Counted from the stretch's first letter, positions 1-9,537 are shown. The stretch is 64,000 nt of DNA from R-RK-3 sp963842775 (GCA_963842775.1 CAWJHQ010000004.1:1-64000), one strand, 5' to 3'. Numbers and translations: made by a program. Notes: a model not told the origin generated them from the sequence alone.

Positions 1-949
1 CCCGCCTTCATGGCGACGGCAGTCGACAAGACGGCCGGAAAATTCGCCAGCCGCGACAGTCTCGCGCCTCCGCTCGGGGCTGGCTGGGATTACGTGGAGA
101 GCTGCGGTCTTATAGAAGAAGCGGCGCAGGCCGGCAGCGAACTGCGCGAAAAGCTTGCCGCGAAATCCGTCGAGCCGGGCGCCTATGATGTCGTGATCGC
201 TCCCAGCAATCTGTTCCTGACCATTCACGAAACCGTCGGTCATTCCACCGAACTCGACAGGGCGCTCGGCTGGGAGGCCGATTTCGCCGGCACCTCGTTC
301 GTTACGCCCGATAAGCTCGGCACGCTGCAATTCGGCTCACCGCTGATGACCGTGATGGCGGATCGTTCGCAGCATGGCGGGCTGGCCACCGTCGCCTTCG
401 ACGATGACGGCGTGCGCACATCGGGCGCGGAGTTTCCGATCGTCGAAAACGGCATCTTCAAGAACTATCAGATGGCGCTGGGCCAGGCGCGCTATGTCGG
501 GCGCGACAAATCCAATGGTTGCGCCTATTGCGACAGCGCCACGGCCTTCCCTATCCAGCGCATGCCGAACATCTCGCTGCAGCCGAACCCGCAAAGCACC
601 TCGCTCGATGATCTGATCGGCGGCGTAGAGCGGGGCATTTATATCGTTGGCGCGGGAAGCTGGAGCATCGATCAGCAGCGCGACAATTTCCAGTTCGGCG
701 GCCAGCTTTTCTACGAGATCAACAACGGCAAGCTCGGCCCAATGCTGCGCGATGTCGCCTATCAGGGCCGCACTTTGGAGTTCTGGAATTCGCCTGGATG
801 GGCTGGGCGATGCCTCGACCTATTATCTCGGCGGCACATTCAGCTGCGGCAAAGGCCAGCCGATGCAGGGCGCGCCCGTTTCGCATGGCGCGGTGCCGAG
901 CCGTTTTCGCGGCGTCACCGTGCTGAACACCGAGCGCGAGGATATCTGA
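1..949 (+). CDS. TldD/PmbA-family metallopeptidase, 5' partial, one frameshift
   Basis: This is the C-terminal part of a TldD-type zinc peptidase; the reading frame is open at base 1, so the N-terminal domain lies outside the window. TldD proteins work with a PmbA/TldE partner to digest unfolded peptides in the cytoplasm. The zinc motif is seen as HETVGH (about bases 226-243), with the downstream family signature around NGIFKNYQMALGQA. Near base 800 the frame shifts by one and the family sequence continues (LDGLGDASTYYLGGTF) to the stop at 947-949, three bases before the partner gene. The shift looks like a sequencing indel. The family call is firm; assignment as TldD and not another subfamily rests on the HExxxH motif and the adjacent partner. 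Confidence 0.85.
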
Positions 950-952
950 CCG

Positions 953-2356
953 ATGAACCTTACGCCCGAAGAGGTCAAAGAGATCACCGATCGCCGGGTG
1001 GCAACGTCGCGTGCCGATGGTTGCATCATCCATGTCAGCGGCGGCGAAGATCTCAATCTCCGTTTTGCGCGCAACAGCGCCACCTCGAACGGCGCCGTCA
1101 GCTCCGTGGAGGTCACCATCACGTCGCAAATCGGTCAGCAATCCGGTTCGGCCACGGTGACGAGCCTGGATGACGGCCCCCTCGACATGGCGCAGCGGCG
1201 TTCGGAGGAGATCGCCCGGCTGGCGCCCGCCAATCCCGAACAGATGCCGCCGCTCGGCCCGCAGCATTACGGACCCGGCATGGCTTACGATGCCGCGACA
1301 GCCGGCCTGCGCGCCGCCAAGATGGCCGCGGCTCCGGAAGCCGCCATTGCCAGGGCGGTGAACAGCAACGTCGACGCGACCGGTTTTGCTCAAGTTGGCG
1401 CCCGGTTTACTGCCATGGCGACGAGCGCCGGCCTGTTTGCCTATGACCGCCAAACCGAGGCCGATTTTACAGTTACCGCAAGGCGCAAGGACGGGAGCTG
1501 GTCCGGCTGGGCGGGCGGCTCCGAGTTCCGCTTCGGCCACCTCGACGCAGACGGATCGCCGAGCGCGCCGTCGCCAAGGCCGAGTACAGCCAGCCGCCGC
1601 TCGATCTCGATCCCGGCCAATATGCCGTGATCCTTGAGGCATCGGCGGCTGGGGAAATGCTGCAATATCTCATGTGGTCGCTGGACGCGCGGTCGGCGGA
1701 TGAAGGCCGTAGCTGGCTGAGCGGAAAGGAGGGCAACGACGAAGCTCGAGAACGCTTCTCGACCCCGAGTGACCATCTATTCCGATCCCGCCGAGCCGCT
1801 GGCGCCGACGCAAATTTTCGGCAGCGAGGGGCTGCCGCAGGAACGCACGGTCTGGATCGGGGACGGAGTTGTCAAAAACCTCTCCTGTTCGCGCCATTGG
1901 GCCGAGAAAACCGGCCGCATCCCGCGACCCCACCCTGGCGGGCTGGCGATGGTCGGCGGCACCACATCAGTCGGCGAGATGATCCGCAACACGCGCCGAG
2001 GCATCCTCGTCACGCGCGTTTGGTACACAAATACGCTCGATCCCCGCACCTTGCTGCTCACCGGCCTGACACGGGACGGCAATTTCCTCATCGAGAATGG
2101 ACACGTTACCGGCCCGGTGCGCAATTTCCGTTTCAACGAGAGCCTGATCGCGATGCTCGGAAATATCGATGCGATCGGCCCCACGACCCGCATTCACGGC
2201 GGCGACCTCAGCGGCGGCCCCGTCGCTGCGCCCCCGCTGCTGCTCAAGAGCTTCAACTTCGCCTCGCGCTCGCAGCGGCATCTAGCTGGAGTGCTGCTGC
2301 GCGCCCAAGCTGTCGCCGCTAGCATCGAGGAATTGGGCGACAGCGCCTCAGGCTGA
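953..2356 (+). CDS. TldD/PmbA-family protein (TldE-like partner), frameshifted
   Basis: This is the second member of the TldD/PmbA pair, starting at ATG 953, three bases after the stop of its partner, so the two are surely co-transcribed. PmbA/TldE subunits lack the zinc motif and pair with TldD. The N-terminal half (MNLTPEEVKEITDRRVATS...) is in frame 2, a short middle part is in frame 1 (SQPPLDLDPGQYAVILEAS), and the C-terminal half (GGTTSVGEMIRNTRRGILVTR) is in frame 2 again. Shifts lie near 1560 and 1755. The true C-terminus may be near 2284, because the conserved end SFNFASRS is followed by unlikely sequence; a further one-base error there would give a stop at 2282-2284. Confidence 0.8.
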
Positions 2357-2733
2357 AATTCGGAAATGCGGGTGCCGTGGGTTCGAAAGCAGGAATGCTG
2401 AGATTGTTGTCTGAGACCGCCTGCTGGCGTCGGCTGAGGATATGGTGACGTCCACGTAGGTTGCGGGATGCTCCGCATTGGCTGTGAGGCCCAGCCGTAC
2501 ATTCATCGGCTAGATCAATGGTGAATAGGATCCGCGCAAGCTTGCTCTGGTCGGCTGAATTGGCGTTCGATCGCGCCTGTTTCCGCTCGCCTCAGCCGGC
2601 TGAAAACGGCAGTCTGCGTACAGACATGGCAGCTTCAAAAAAAGTTCGGGATACTGTCGGGGCGGCGGGCGCAGTCTCGTCCTTAGGGGGCAAAGTGCAG
2701 CAAATGCGCAAAATCGAACCCATGGAGACCATC
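2357..2733. other. intergenic stretch without a recognised gene
   Basis: About 377 bases between the TldE-like gene and the VOC protein. An open frame runs through it from 2518 in the VOC frame, but its translation has no family resemblance, and the ribosome site that fits the VOC gene is at 2724-2728. I see no terminator hairpin, tRNA or repeat here. Confidence 0.4.
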
Positions 2734-3190
2734 ATGAACGTCAAGCGGAAGAAGGCCGAAGTCGAAACCCAACCCGCTAGGGTCGAGACGCTTGGCGGCG
2801 TCGTCGCCTATCTGCAGATCGATGGCGCAACGAAAGCGGCCGAGTTTTACCAGCGGGCCTTCGGGGCGACCGAAGTCTACCGCATGCCGGTCGACGAGAG
2901 CGGGCGGACCATGCACATCCACCTGCATCTCAACGGCAGTTCCATCATGCTGAGCGACGCTTATCCTGAGCACGGCCACCCACTGCAGGGGCCGCAGGGG
3001 TTCAGCATCATGCTGCCTGTGGACGATATCGACGTATGGTGGGGAACGCGCGATCGAGGCGGGTGCCGAAAGCGTGATGCCGGTGCAACTCATGTTCTGG
3101 GGTGACCGCTACGGCCAGGTTCGCGACCCGTTTGGCGTTCTGTGGGCCATGAATGCGCCTGTCCAGCCCGCTCCTCGGAAACGGCGCTAG
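2734..3190 (+). CDS. VOC (PhnB-like glyoxalase fold) protein, one frameshift
   Basis: A small vicinal-oxygen-chelate protein of the PhnB/3-demethylubiquinone-methyltransferase-like group, which has no single known reaction. The family signature is clear: YLQIDGATKAAEFYQRAFGA near the N-terminus, then RTMHIHLHLNGSSIMLSDAYPE, then VDDIDVWW. After a one-base shift near 3040 it resumes as AGAESVMPVQLMFWGDRYGQ and RDPFGVLWAMN, with a stop at 3188-3190. ATG 2734 is chosen because GGAGA lies five bases upstream; the in-frame ATGs at 2704 and 2722 have no such site. The length of about 151 residues is normal for the family. Confidence 0.8.
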
Positions 3191-3275
3191 GCTAGCGCCG
3201 CTGCGTCAGACGCTTCGCCTCCCGCGCATCAGTGGGAGGACCGATGAGCCGGCGCACGTCGCTCGAGATCATTGC

Positions 3276-3713
3276 CTATTCCTCGGGGATGGAATAGGTC
3301 GAGGTGGCGTGCGCGGCTAGATCTTCATCTCCATCCGAGCGTAATGCGATCTCGCCGACCGCCAGCCTTTTTCCCAGCTTCAGGATCGTTGCGTCGGCTA
3401 TCATATCCGCGGGACGGGGCTTACGGAGGAAGTTGATGCTGAGATTGGTTGTCACAGCCAGGGGCCGCGGGCCGATCATGGCCAGAACGGCGGCATACAT
3501 GGCGATATCGGCCAGCGCGAACATCGACGGCCCCGAAATGGTACCGCCGGGTCGCAGCATGCGCTCATTATAAGTCATACGCACTCGGACGCTGCGCCCG
3601 CTCACCGCCTCGACGATGAAGCGCCGTCTGCGGCTGTTCATTTGCGGGAAATGCTGATCCAGGAAGGCGCCGAGTTCCGTCGCCGTCATGATCTGTGCGT
3701 CGCCCCCCGACAT
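3276..3713 (-). CDS. PaaI-family hotdog thioesterase
   Basis: A hotdog-fold acyl-CoA thioesterase of the PaaI/YdiI type. The core is visible as RVRMTYNERMLRPGGTISGPSMFALADIAMYAAVLAMIG, where the GGTISGP..ALAD segment corresponds to the HGG..ALAD helix of the family (Thr-Ile replaces the usual His-Gly). NLSINFLRKP follows as the central strand. ATG 3713 is chosen because GAGGAG lies nine bases upstream; a longer open frame starts at 3779. The gene is intact, about 145 residues. Substrate unknown; it is convergent with the VOC gene. Confidence 0.75.
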   Translation of the reverse strand: MSGGDAQIMTATELGAFLDQHFPQMNSRRRRFIVEAVSGRSVRVRMTYNERMLRPGGTISGPSMFALADIAMYAAVLAMIGPRPLAVTTNLSINFLRKPRPADMIADATILKLGKRLAVGEIALRSDGDEDLAAHATSTYSIPEE

Positions 3714-3834
3714 GCCGGCAATCTCCTCACAATGGAACATCCTCACGATTTTACCACTTTTACAGGCGATCAAACCCAACAGGGAACTGAAAAGGATGCC
3801 GGCCGCGACTGGCGCCCCGTAAGAAGAGGGTCAC

Positions 3835-4435
3835 ATGACGAACATCTGGATTGACATCTGGGGCAGTTCGGTGCGCCGAGGGTTCGCCGCCTTTTTCATG
3901 GCCGGAGCCCTTGTCGCTTTCACCCTGGCGTCAACGCTTGCCGCTGCAGAGCAGGCGTCGGCAAAAACGCAAGTACTGACCGCAGGACATGGTCAAGCAA
4001 TTCATCGCCAGCTTCCCGGCTGTGAAGACGATTGCTGTCAGTCATGCGGCGGAGAAGGGCAAGGCCGTTGCCTCCACCAAGGACAACCTCGCCGCAGTGA
4101 TCGAAGCCGTTTCCGACAAGTCCATTGCCGACCGGGTAAACAAAGCGGTGAAGGTGCACGGCTTCAAGGACGCCAAGGAGTGGGTCGCGGTTGGCGAGAG
4201 CGTCGGCCGCGTTTATGCGCATCTGAAAGTCGGCACGGTCGACGGCCGCGCGAAAAAGAAACTCGACAAGGCAATCTCCAAAATCGAGAAGAACGATTTC
4301 CTGAACGAGAAGCAGAAGCAGCAACTTGTCAAAGCCTTGCGCAGCGGCGCGGACGAGGCGCTGGAGCCGCCTCCGGAAGAAAACGTGACCGCCGTCAGGC
4401 CGATGGTCGCCGAACTTGAAGCCGCGGTGAAATAA
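3835..4435 (+). CDS. secreted protein of unknown function, one frameshift
   Basis: I do not recognise this family. The N-terminus has a signal-peptide shape: a short charged start, a hydrophobic core (FAAFFMAGALVAFTLASTLAAA) and small residues before QASAKTQ. After a one-base shift near 3985 the mature part continues in frame 2 as a lysine- and alanine-rich, probably all-helical domain (MVKQFIASFPAVKTIAVSHA ... KVHGFKDAKEWVAVGESVGR) and ends at AELEAAVK. This fits a periplasmic helical protein of about 200 residues. Translation from ATG 3835 (MTNIWIDIW) is favoured because the signal peptide lies in that frame. No partner in the neighbourhood suggests its role. Confidence 0.6.
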
Positions 4436-4473
4436 CCGCTATTCTTGGCTCGAGCAACTTTACGGCCGAGCCC

Positions 4474-5320
4474 ATGAGCACCAAAATTGCAACCGCCGGA
4501 AACGCAAGCGCCGACGCAGCGGATGGCACGCCCTGCCTCCTCAGAGAAGATCGCGGACGGGTCGCGTTGCTGACACTCAATCGCCCGGAAAGCCGCAACA
4601 GCCTGTCGGAGCCGATGCTGAACGCGCTCCTCGCGGCCATTGAGGATATTTCGGCCGCGGAGCGCATTTCCGCCATCGTCATTGCCGCCGCCCCGCCGGC
4701 CTTTTGCGCTGGCCACGATATGCGTGAAATGACTAGCCGGCGAAGCGATCCGGATCGGGGCCGCGCTTTCTTCGAGACGCTCATGCGCCTCTGTTCCAGC
4801 GTCATGCAGGCCATTGTGCGCTGCCCGAAGCCGGTTATCGCGGCGGTGGGCGGGGCGGCGTCAGCGGCGGGCTGTCAACTCTCGCGAGTTGTGATCTCGC
4901 CGTCGCGGGCGAGAACGCGCGTTTTGCCACGCCGGGAGTGAATATCGGCTTGTTCTGTTCCACGCCCATGGTGGCGCTCTCACGCAATGTCGGCCGCAAG
5001 CACGCAATGGAAATGCTGCTGCTCGGGAACTCGTATCGGCCGGGGAGGCCCGGGATATGGGTCTCATCAACCGGGTGGTCCCCGACGCGAAGGTGCTCGG
5101 CGAAGCCTTGGCGATGGCGGAGCGCATCGCCAGCAAATCCTCCGCCACCGTCGCAATAGGCAAGGAGGCGTTCTACCGCCAGGTCGAAATGCCCTTGGCC
5201 GACGCCTATGAATATGCTTCGCGCGTCATGACCGAAAACATGCTGATCCGGGATGCGGAAGAAGGGATCGGCGCGTTCCTGGAAAAGCGCACCCCGCAAT
5301 GGGACCGCAAAGAAGAATGA
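4474..5320 (+). CDS. enoyl-CoA hydratase/isomerase family protein, frameshifted
   Basis: Crotonase-fold enzyme, probably acting on acyl-CoA substrates in fatty acid breakdown. The N-terminal half shows VALLTLNRPESRNSLSEPML and the oxyanion-hole segment PPAFCAGHDMREM. After a shift near 4880 the second oxyanion segment continues (LASCDLAVAGENARFATPGV) and, after another shift near 5030, the C-terminal part (ARDMGLINRVVPDA ... IGKEAFYRQVEMPLADAY) runs to the stop at 5318-5320. All the expected family blocks are present in order and total about 280 residues, so the gene is very probably intact in the organism. Exact substrate cannot be read from sequence. Confidence 0.85.
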
Positions 5321-5338
5321 GACCCCCAAGGAATTGTA

Positions 5339-5620
5339 TTATTTCTGCTCCTTTCCTTTCAGCCCGCTAATGGCGCCGGTCCGGCAAGCAATTGTTTGCT
5401 CGGCATTCGAAATCCGCCCATCGCCGTCGCCGTCGACATTGGCCTCGACCTTCACCTTATCGGCCTGCTCTGCTTTGTCGACATAGCCGTCGCCATCGGC
5501 GTCGAGGGCTCCCAGGGCGGCCACGCATTCTTCCGTGTCCCCATAAGCGGCGGCGGCCTTCGCGGCGTCCACAACGGCAAGGGACAACAGTGCCGCCAGA
5601 CCGATAGAGGCAAGCTTCAT
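5339..5620 (-). CDS. exported EF-hand calcium-binding protein
   Basis: A 93-residue protein with a signal peptide (MKLASIGLAALLSLAVVDAAKA) and two canonical EF-hand loops. Loop one runs from D40 to E51 with Asp at 40, 42, 44 and 48; loop two runs from D63 to E74 with Asp at 63, 65 and 67. Such proteins bind calcium in the periplasm. ATG 5620 is preferred over the longer frame because AGGAG lies seven bases upstream and the signal peptide begins exactly there. The gene is intact and convergent with the enoyl-CoA hydratase. Confidence 0.85.
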   Translation of the reverse strand: MKLASIGLAALLSLAVVDAAKAAAAYGDTEECVAALGALDADGDGYVDKAEQADKVKVEANVDGDGDGRISNAEQTIACRTGAISGLKGKEQK

Positions 5621-5749
5621 TTCGATCTCCTCATTGCTCGAGCATATTAAATCGCACGATGCTCCCCGTGGCGCCGGACGCTTGGCTTGCGCATCGCGGC
5701 GCCTTATGTCCCTCATGAGACTTCAAGCTAGGCCAGGGATGCTCAGCCC

Positions 5750-6268
5750 ATGAACCACGACAGCTACAGCGAAGCCTATATTCGCGACATCCTCACAAGC
5801 TGCAAGGTGTTTGCCATGGTCGGCGCCAGCGCCAACCCGGTGCGGCCGAGCTATTTCGTGCAGAAATATCTCTTGGCGAAAGGCTATGACGTTATCCCGG
5901 TCAATCCAGGCCTGGCGGGCAACACGCTGTTGGGACAGACGGTCTATGCCAACTTGAGGGATGTGCCCCGTCCCATCGAGATCGTCGACATCTTCCGCAA
6001 TTCCGCCGCGGCCCTGGACATCACCAAAGAAGCGATCGCGATAGGGGCGAAGGTCGTCTGGATGCAGCTTGGGGTCCGCAATGACGAAGCCGCCGCTATC
6101 GCCGAAGCGGCGGGCCTGAAAGTGGTGATGAACCGTTGCCCGAAAATCGAATATGGCAGGCTGTCGGGGGAAATCGGCTGGGCCGGCGTACACACGCGAA
6201 CGCTGTCGAGCCAGCGCGCGGTGCTCGGGCCGAGCGGATATCAGAAGCTGTCCATCCGCAAGGGATAG
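5750..6268 (+). CDS. CoA-binding domain protein (YccU-like)
   Basis: A single CoA-binding Rossmann-type domain of about 170 residues, as in YccU and the N-terminal domain of succinyl-CoA synthetase alpha. Visible signatures are CKVFAMVGASANPVRPSYFV near residue 18, then GYDVIPVNPGLAG, the segment PIEIVDIFRNS, and KVVWMQLGVRNDEAA. The late motif MNRCPKIEYGRL is typical of this stand-alone family. The function of these proteins is not settled. The gene is intact; a TetR gene follows 53 bases after its stop. Confidence 0.85.
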   Translation: MNHDSYSEAYIRDILTSCKVFAMVGASANPVRPSYFVQKYLLAKGYDVIPVNPGLAGNTLLGQTVYANLRDVPRPIEIVDIFRNSAAALDITKEAIAIGAKVVWMQLGVRNDEAAAIAEAAGLKVVMNRCPKIEYGRLSGEIGWAGVHTRTLSSQRAVLGPSGYQKLSIRKG

Positions 6269-6285
6269 CAAGGTAAAAAATCGAC

Positions 6286-6315
6286 ATTGAATAAAACGAA
6301 CGGTCGTGCTATTTT
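6286..6315 (+). promoter_or_regulatory. probable promoter and operator of the TetR gene
   Basis: A possible -35 (TTGAAT, 6286-6291) and -10 (TATTTT, 6310-6315) are separated by 18 bases and flank an imperfect dyad AAAACGA-ACGG-TCGTGCT at 6293-6310, seven bases before the start-codon region. A matching dyad lies at 6989-7006. The position over the promoter fits autorepression by the TetR protein that starts at 6322. Confidence 0.55.
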
Positions 6316-6321
6316 TAGAGC

Positions 6322-6925
6322 ATGAACAAAGGCGAGCGCACCCGCAAGGATATTATCGACAAAGCATTCCTGATGGCCGGTGACATCGGCTTGGAAGCGG
6401 TGTCGCTCGGCGCGTTGGCCGGTGAAACGGGCCTGTCCAAGAGCGGACTTTTTGCGCATTTCAAATCCAAGGAAGCCCTGCAGCTCGAAGTCGTCGACGA
6501 AGTCACCCGGCGTTTCACCGACAGTGTGATGCGGCCCGCCTTAACGCAGCCGCGCGGCGAACCCCGTGTTCGCGGTTTTTTTCGAGCGCTATCTCGACTG
6601 GATTGCGCACAGCCGCCCGAATGGCGGTTGCATGTATATGTCGCTGTTTCACGAATATGACGACCGCCCGGGGCCGGTTCGCGATCGGCTGGTCGCGAGC
6701 CAGTTCGAGTTCGGCAACACGCTGTCGCGCATCGTGAGGACGGCCATGGACGAAGGGCATTTCCGGCCCGATGTTGACGTCGATCTCTTCGTGTTCGAAT
6801 TTATCGGCATCGAGATGGCCTACCACCATCAGCTGAAATTCTCGCAGCTGCCTCGCGCGCTCAACATGCCCGCGCCGCATTCGAACATTTGCTGGCTCGA
6901 AGCCGCGCACCTTCTGATCAACTGA
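6322..6925 (+). CDS. TetR-family transcriptional regulator, one frameshift
   Basis: One-domain repressor with an N-terminal helix-turn-helix: RKDIIDKAFLMAGDIGLEAV then the recognition region ALAGETGLSKSGLFAHFKSK (about residues 30-52), a classic TetR signature. After a one-base shift near 6565 the ligand-binding domain continues in frame 2 (FFERYLDWIAHSRPNGGCMY, a pattern found in the TetR_C_6/YsiA-like group) to the stop at 6923-6925. About 200 residues. Operator-like dyads precede this gene and the hydrolase downstream, so it probably represses itself and the hydrolase. Inducer unknown. Confidence 0.85.
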
Positions 6926-6988
6926 CCTAACAGGAGCCGATCATGGCAGTAACACATTCCGACCAAGACGATTTACGCCGCTATAAAA

Positions 6989-7006
6989 AGCACGAACGAT
7001 CATGCT
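6989..7006 (+). promoter_or_regulatory. second TetR-type operator dyad, before the hydrolase
   Basis: AGCACGA-ACGA-TCATGCT is an 18-base imperfect palindrome (six of seven arm bases match). It resembles the dyad at 6293-6310 in centre (CGAACG) and in the sequence TGCTATTT on its right edge. It ends six bases before ATG 7013, where a bound repressor would block expression of the hydrolase. Confidence 0.5.
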
Positions 7007-7012
7007 ATTTCT

Positions 7013-7832
7013 ATGCCGATCCCAGCGTTCGTCCGTTTGCCTTTCCGGCTCGCCAGCGCGATTTCATCACGCCTCGGCGGCGAATTGGCCCGGCTGATCT
7101 TCTTCCACCCGATGCGTACCCGTCCAAACGGGGCCCAGACGGCGGTACTCGCCACGGCCGAGCAGCTCATGCTCGATTTGGATGGCCGCAAACTCGCGGC
7201 CTATAGCTGGGGCGAGGGTCCGGCCGTGTTGCTGGTTCACGGTTGGAGCGGCAATGCCGGCCAAATGGCGGAATTCGTTGCGCCGCTCACCCGGGCGGGT
7301 TTCCGGGCGGTAGCAATCGACCTCCCCGCTCATGGCGCCTCCGGCGGCGGCGCTCAGCTCGGTGGTCCATTTCGCCCGCGCGATCTGGGCCGCGGCCGAG
7401 CATTTCGGCCCGGTGCACGGTATCGTTTCGCACTCGCTGGGAGCCGGCGGCGTCATTCAGGCTTTCTTGGGCGGGGTCAAAGCGAGCGCGCCGTTCTTCT
7501 CGCGCCGCCTGCACAATTCCACGATTATTGGGGCTTGTTCAGAAGCCGGATGGGCATGTCGCATGCCGTCTGGCGGGCGATGGTCGAGCGATCGGAGCAA
7601 TGGCTGGGCCTGCCGTTTGCGGAGGTTCATCCCGAAGTCGGCGCGCCCGCTCATGACGCGTTCCCGCGCTGATCCTGCACGGCACGACGGATCGTGTATG
7701 TCCCGTGACGGAGGGTCGCAGTCTGGCGCGAATGTGGCCCGGCGCGCGCTTGCGGGAGCTTGATACTGGGCATGTTTCCATCCTGCGCGACCGCGCGCCA
7801 TCGCCGAAACCGTCGAATTCATCACAGGTTAA
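7013..7832 (+). CDS. alpha/beta hydrolase, several frameshifts
   Basis: An alpha/beta hydrolase fold enzyme of about 270 residues. In order across three frames: GEGPAVLLVHGWSGNAGQM (oxyanion region), VAIDLPAHGASGG, the nucleophile elbow VSHSLGAGGV (Ser), then WLGLPFAEVHPEV, the acid-strand region LILHGTTDRVCPV and the histidine region ELDTGHVSILRDR. It ends at TAA 7830-7832. Frame changes occur near 7360, 7500 and 7670, all consistent with indels. The start is uncertain: ATG 7013 is in frame, but the good ribosome site AGGAG (6932-6936) serves ATG 6943 in another frame. Substrate unknown; likely under the upstream TetR. Confidence 0.75.
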
Positions 7833-7868
7833 TTACTTCGCGATCGCGACAAAGCTCTTGCGTCGCCG

Positions 7869-7908
7869 GGCGGAAATTGGTTCCTTGCGGCATGACCGCC
7901 GAGAGGAA
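7869..7908 (+). ncRNA. candidate pseudoknot leader sequestering the ribosome site
   Basis: GGCGG (7869-7873) pairs perfectly with CCGCC (7896-7900). The loop contains TTCCT (7881-7885), which pairs perfectly with AGGAA (7904-7908), the ribosome binding site of ATG 7918. This is the geometry of an H-type pseudoknot that would hide the ribosome site. A competing small hairpin (7887-7890 with 7896-7899) is possible. Position before a methionine-pathway gene suggests a SAM- or SAH-type translational switch, but I cannot match it to a known class. Confidence 0.4.
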
Positions 7909-7917
7909 GTATCGCCC

Positions 7918-9204
7918 ATGACGCAAGAGCGCCAACCCGGCTTCGACACGCTCGCCGTCCACGCCGGCGCCCAGCCCGATCCCGCGACCGGCGCGCGGAT
8001 CACGCCGATCTACCAGACCACGGCCTTTGTGTTCGACGATGCCGACCAGGCCGCGGCGCTGTTCAATCTGCAGGTCTTCGGCAACATCTATTCGCGGATC
8101 ATGAATCCCACCAATGCGGTGCTGGAAGAGCGCGTCGCGGCGCTCGAAGGCGGCACGGCGGCGCTCGCTGCGGCATCCGGCCATGCCGCGCAACTGCTGG
8201 TGTTCCACACGCTGATGGAGCCCGGGCGACGAGTTCGTCGCGGCACGCCAGCTCTATGGCGGCTCGGTCAACCAGTTCAACCACGCGTTCAAGAAGTTCG
8301 ACTGGCACGTGAAATGGGCCGATGCCGACGATCCCGACAGCTTCAAGCGCGCGGTCACGCCGCAAGACCAAGGCGATCTTCATCGAAAGCATCGCCAATC
8401 CCGGCGGCATCATCATCGACATCGAGGCCATCGCCGAAGATCGCCAATAAGGCCGGCGTGCCGCTGATCGTCGACAACACGCTGGCGACGCCCTACCTGA
8501 TCCGGCCGATCGAATGGGGCGCCGATATCGTGGTCCATTCGCCCACCAAATTCCTGGGCGGCCACGGCAACTCGATGGGCGGGGTGATCGTCGATGGCGG
8601 CAAGTTCGACTGGGGCGAGCGGCAAGTATCCCGTCTCTGTCCGAGCCAGCCCCTCCTATCACGGCATGACGCTTGTGCGAGACTTTCGGCGATTTCGCCT
8701 TCGCCATCGCCGCCCGCGTGCTGGGCCTGCGCGATCTCGGGCCGGCGCTCGCGCCGATGAACGCCTTCCTGGTGCTGACCGGCATCGAGACGCTGCCGCT
8801 GCGCATGCAGCGGCATTGCGACAATGCGCTGGCGGTCGCCGAAGTGGCTGAAGGCCGACCCGAAGGTCGACTGGGTGAACTATGCCGGGCTGCCGGAGAC
8901 AAGCTATCACGCGCTGGCGCAGAAATACTGCCCCAAGGGCGCGGGCGCGGTGTTCACCTTCGGCCTCAAGGGCGGGTACGATGCCGGCATGAAGCTGGTC
9001 AACAACGTGAAGCTGTTCACCCATCTGGCCAATATCGGCGACACGCGCAGCCTGATCATCCATCCGGCCTCGACCACCCACCGCCAACTGACCGACGAGG
9101 AGCGCAAGGCGCCGGCGCCGGCCCGAGTGGTGCGGCTGTCGATCGGCATCGAGGATACGGCGGACATCATCGCCGATCTGGAACAGGGTCTCACAGCGGC
9201 CTAA
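7918..9204 (+). CDS. O-acetylhomoserine sulfhydrylase-like Cys/Met PLP enzyme, frameshifted
   Basis: A Cys/Met-metabolism PLP enzyme most like O-acetylhomoserine (thiol)-lyase (MetY), which makes homocysteine. The N-terminus (FDTLAVHAGAQPDPATGARI then PIYQTTAF) is diagnostic. Further blocks are YSRIMNPTNAVLEERVAALE, GVPLIVDNTLATPYLIRPIE, and the PLP-lysine segment HSPTKFLGGHGNSMGGV. The C-terminal part ends with RLSIGIEDTADIIADLEQGL. Frame changes near 8220, 8360, 8440, 8625, 8690 and 8845 break it into pieces, but every block is present in order and the length of about 430 residues is normal. ATG 7918 has AGAGGAA nine bases upstream, inside a possible pseudoknot. Confidence 0.88.
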
Positions 9205-9537
9205 GCGGACATTCCTTGGCGGCCCAACGAATGCCTGCTTCAAATTCCTCTGGTTTCGCAGAGTTTTTTCCCAAAACCGGGAAGGCCACTTTTGGGAACT
9301 CTGCTTAGCACAGGACATGATGCGCTTCTTGCCGTGCGGCCAGTGGGAGTCTCGCTATCCGATGTGACGGCGAGACAGGTAAATTCATGACTATCGCGCA
9401 AGGCAAATATGCGTCGCATCTCCCGAAAACGTTGTTGCTACGCAATGATCTCAGGGCTGACTTCGCTTGAGCGAATACTACTGATCGCCTAATCTGCCGC
9501 CCACGCCTAATCTATTGACCCGAGCGAGCACGCGAAA
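9205..9537. other. intergenic stretch with a strong hairpin
   Basis: 333 bases with no recognisable gene. The first 100 bases contain a long hairpin (annotated separately). The rest is lower in GC than its surroundings; I see no convincing promoter for the downstream guanylyltransferase gene. Confidence 0.5.
9258..9304. repeat. long intergenic hairpin, related to the dispersed repeat
   Basis: The outer arms GCAGAGTT (9258-9265) and AACTCTGC (9297-9304) pair perfectly, and inner arms CCCAAAA (9270-9276) and TTTTGGG (9290-9296) also pair perfectly. It lies 53 bases after the sulfhydrylase stop, so it may end that transcript. Its inner part (AAAACCGG ... CCACTTTTGGGA) resembles the repeat at 62280-62304. 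Confidence 0.6.

Noticed and set aside
7833..7918. Classical SAM-II riboswitch
   Set aside because: The conserved SAM-II core could not be aligned by eye; only the pseudoknot with the ribosome site is supported, so it is reported as an unassigned candidate.
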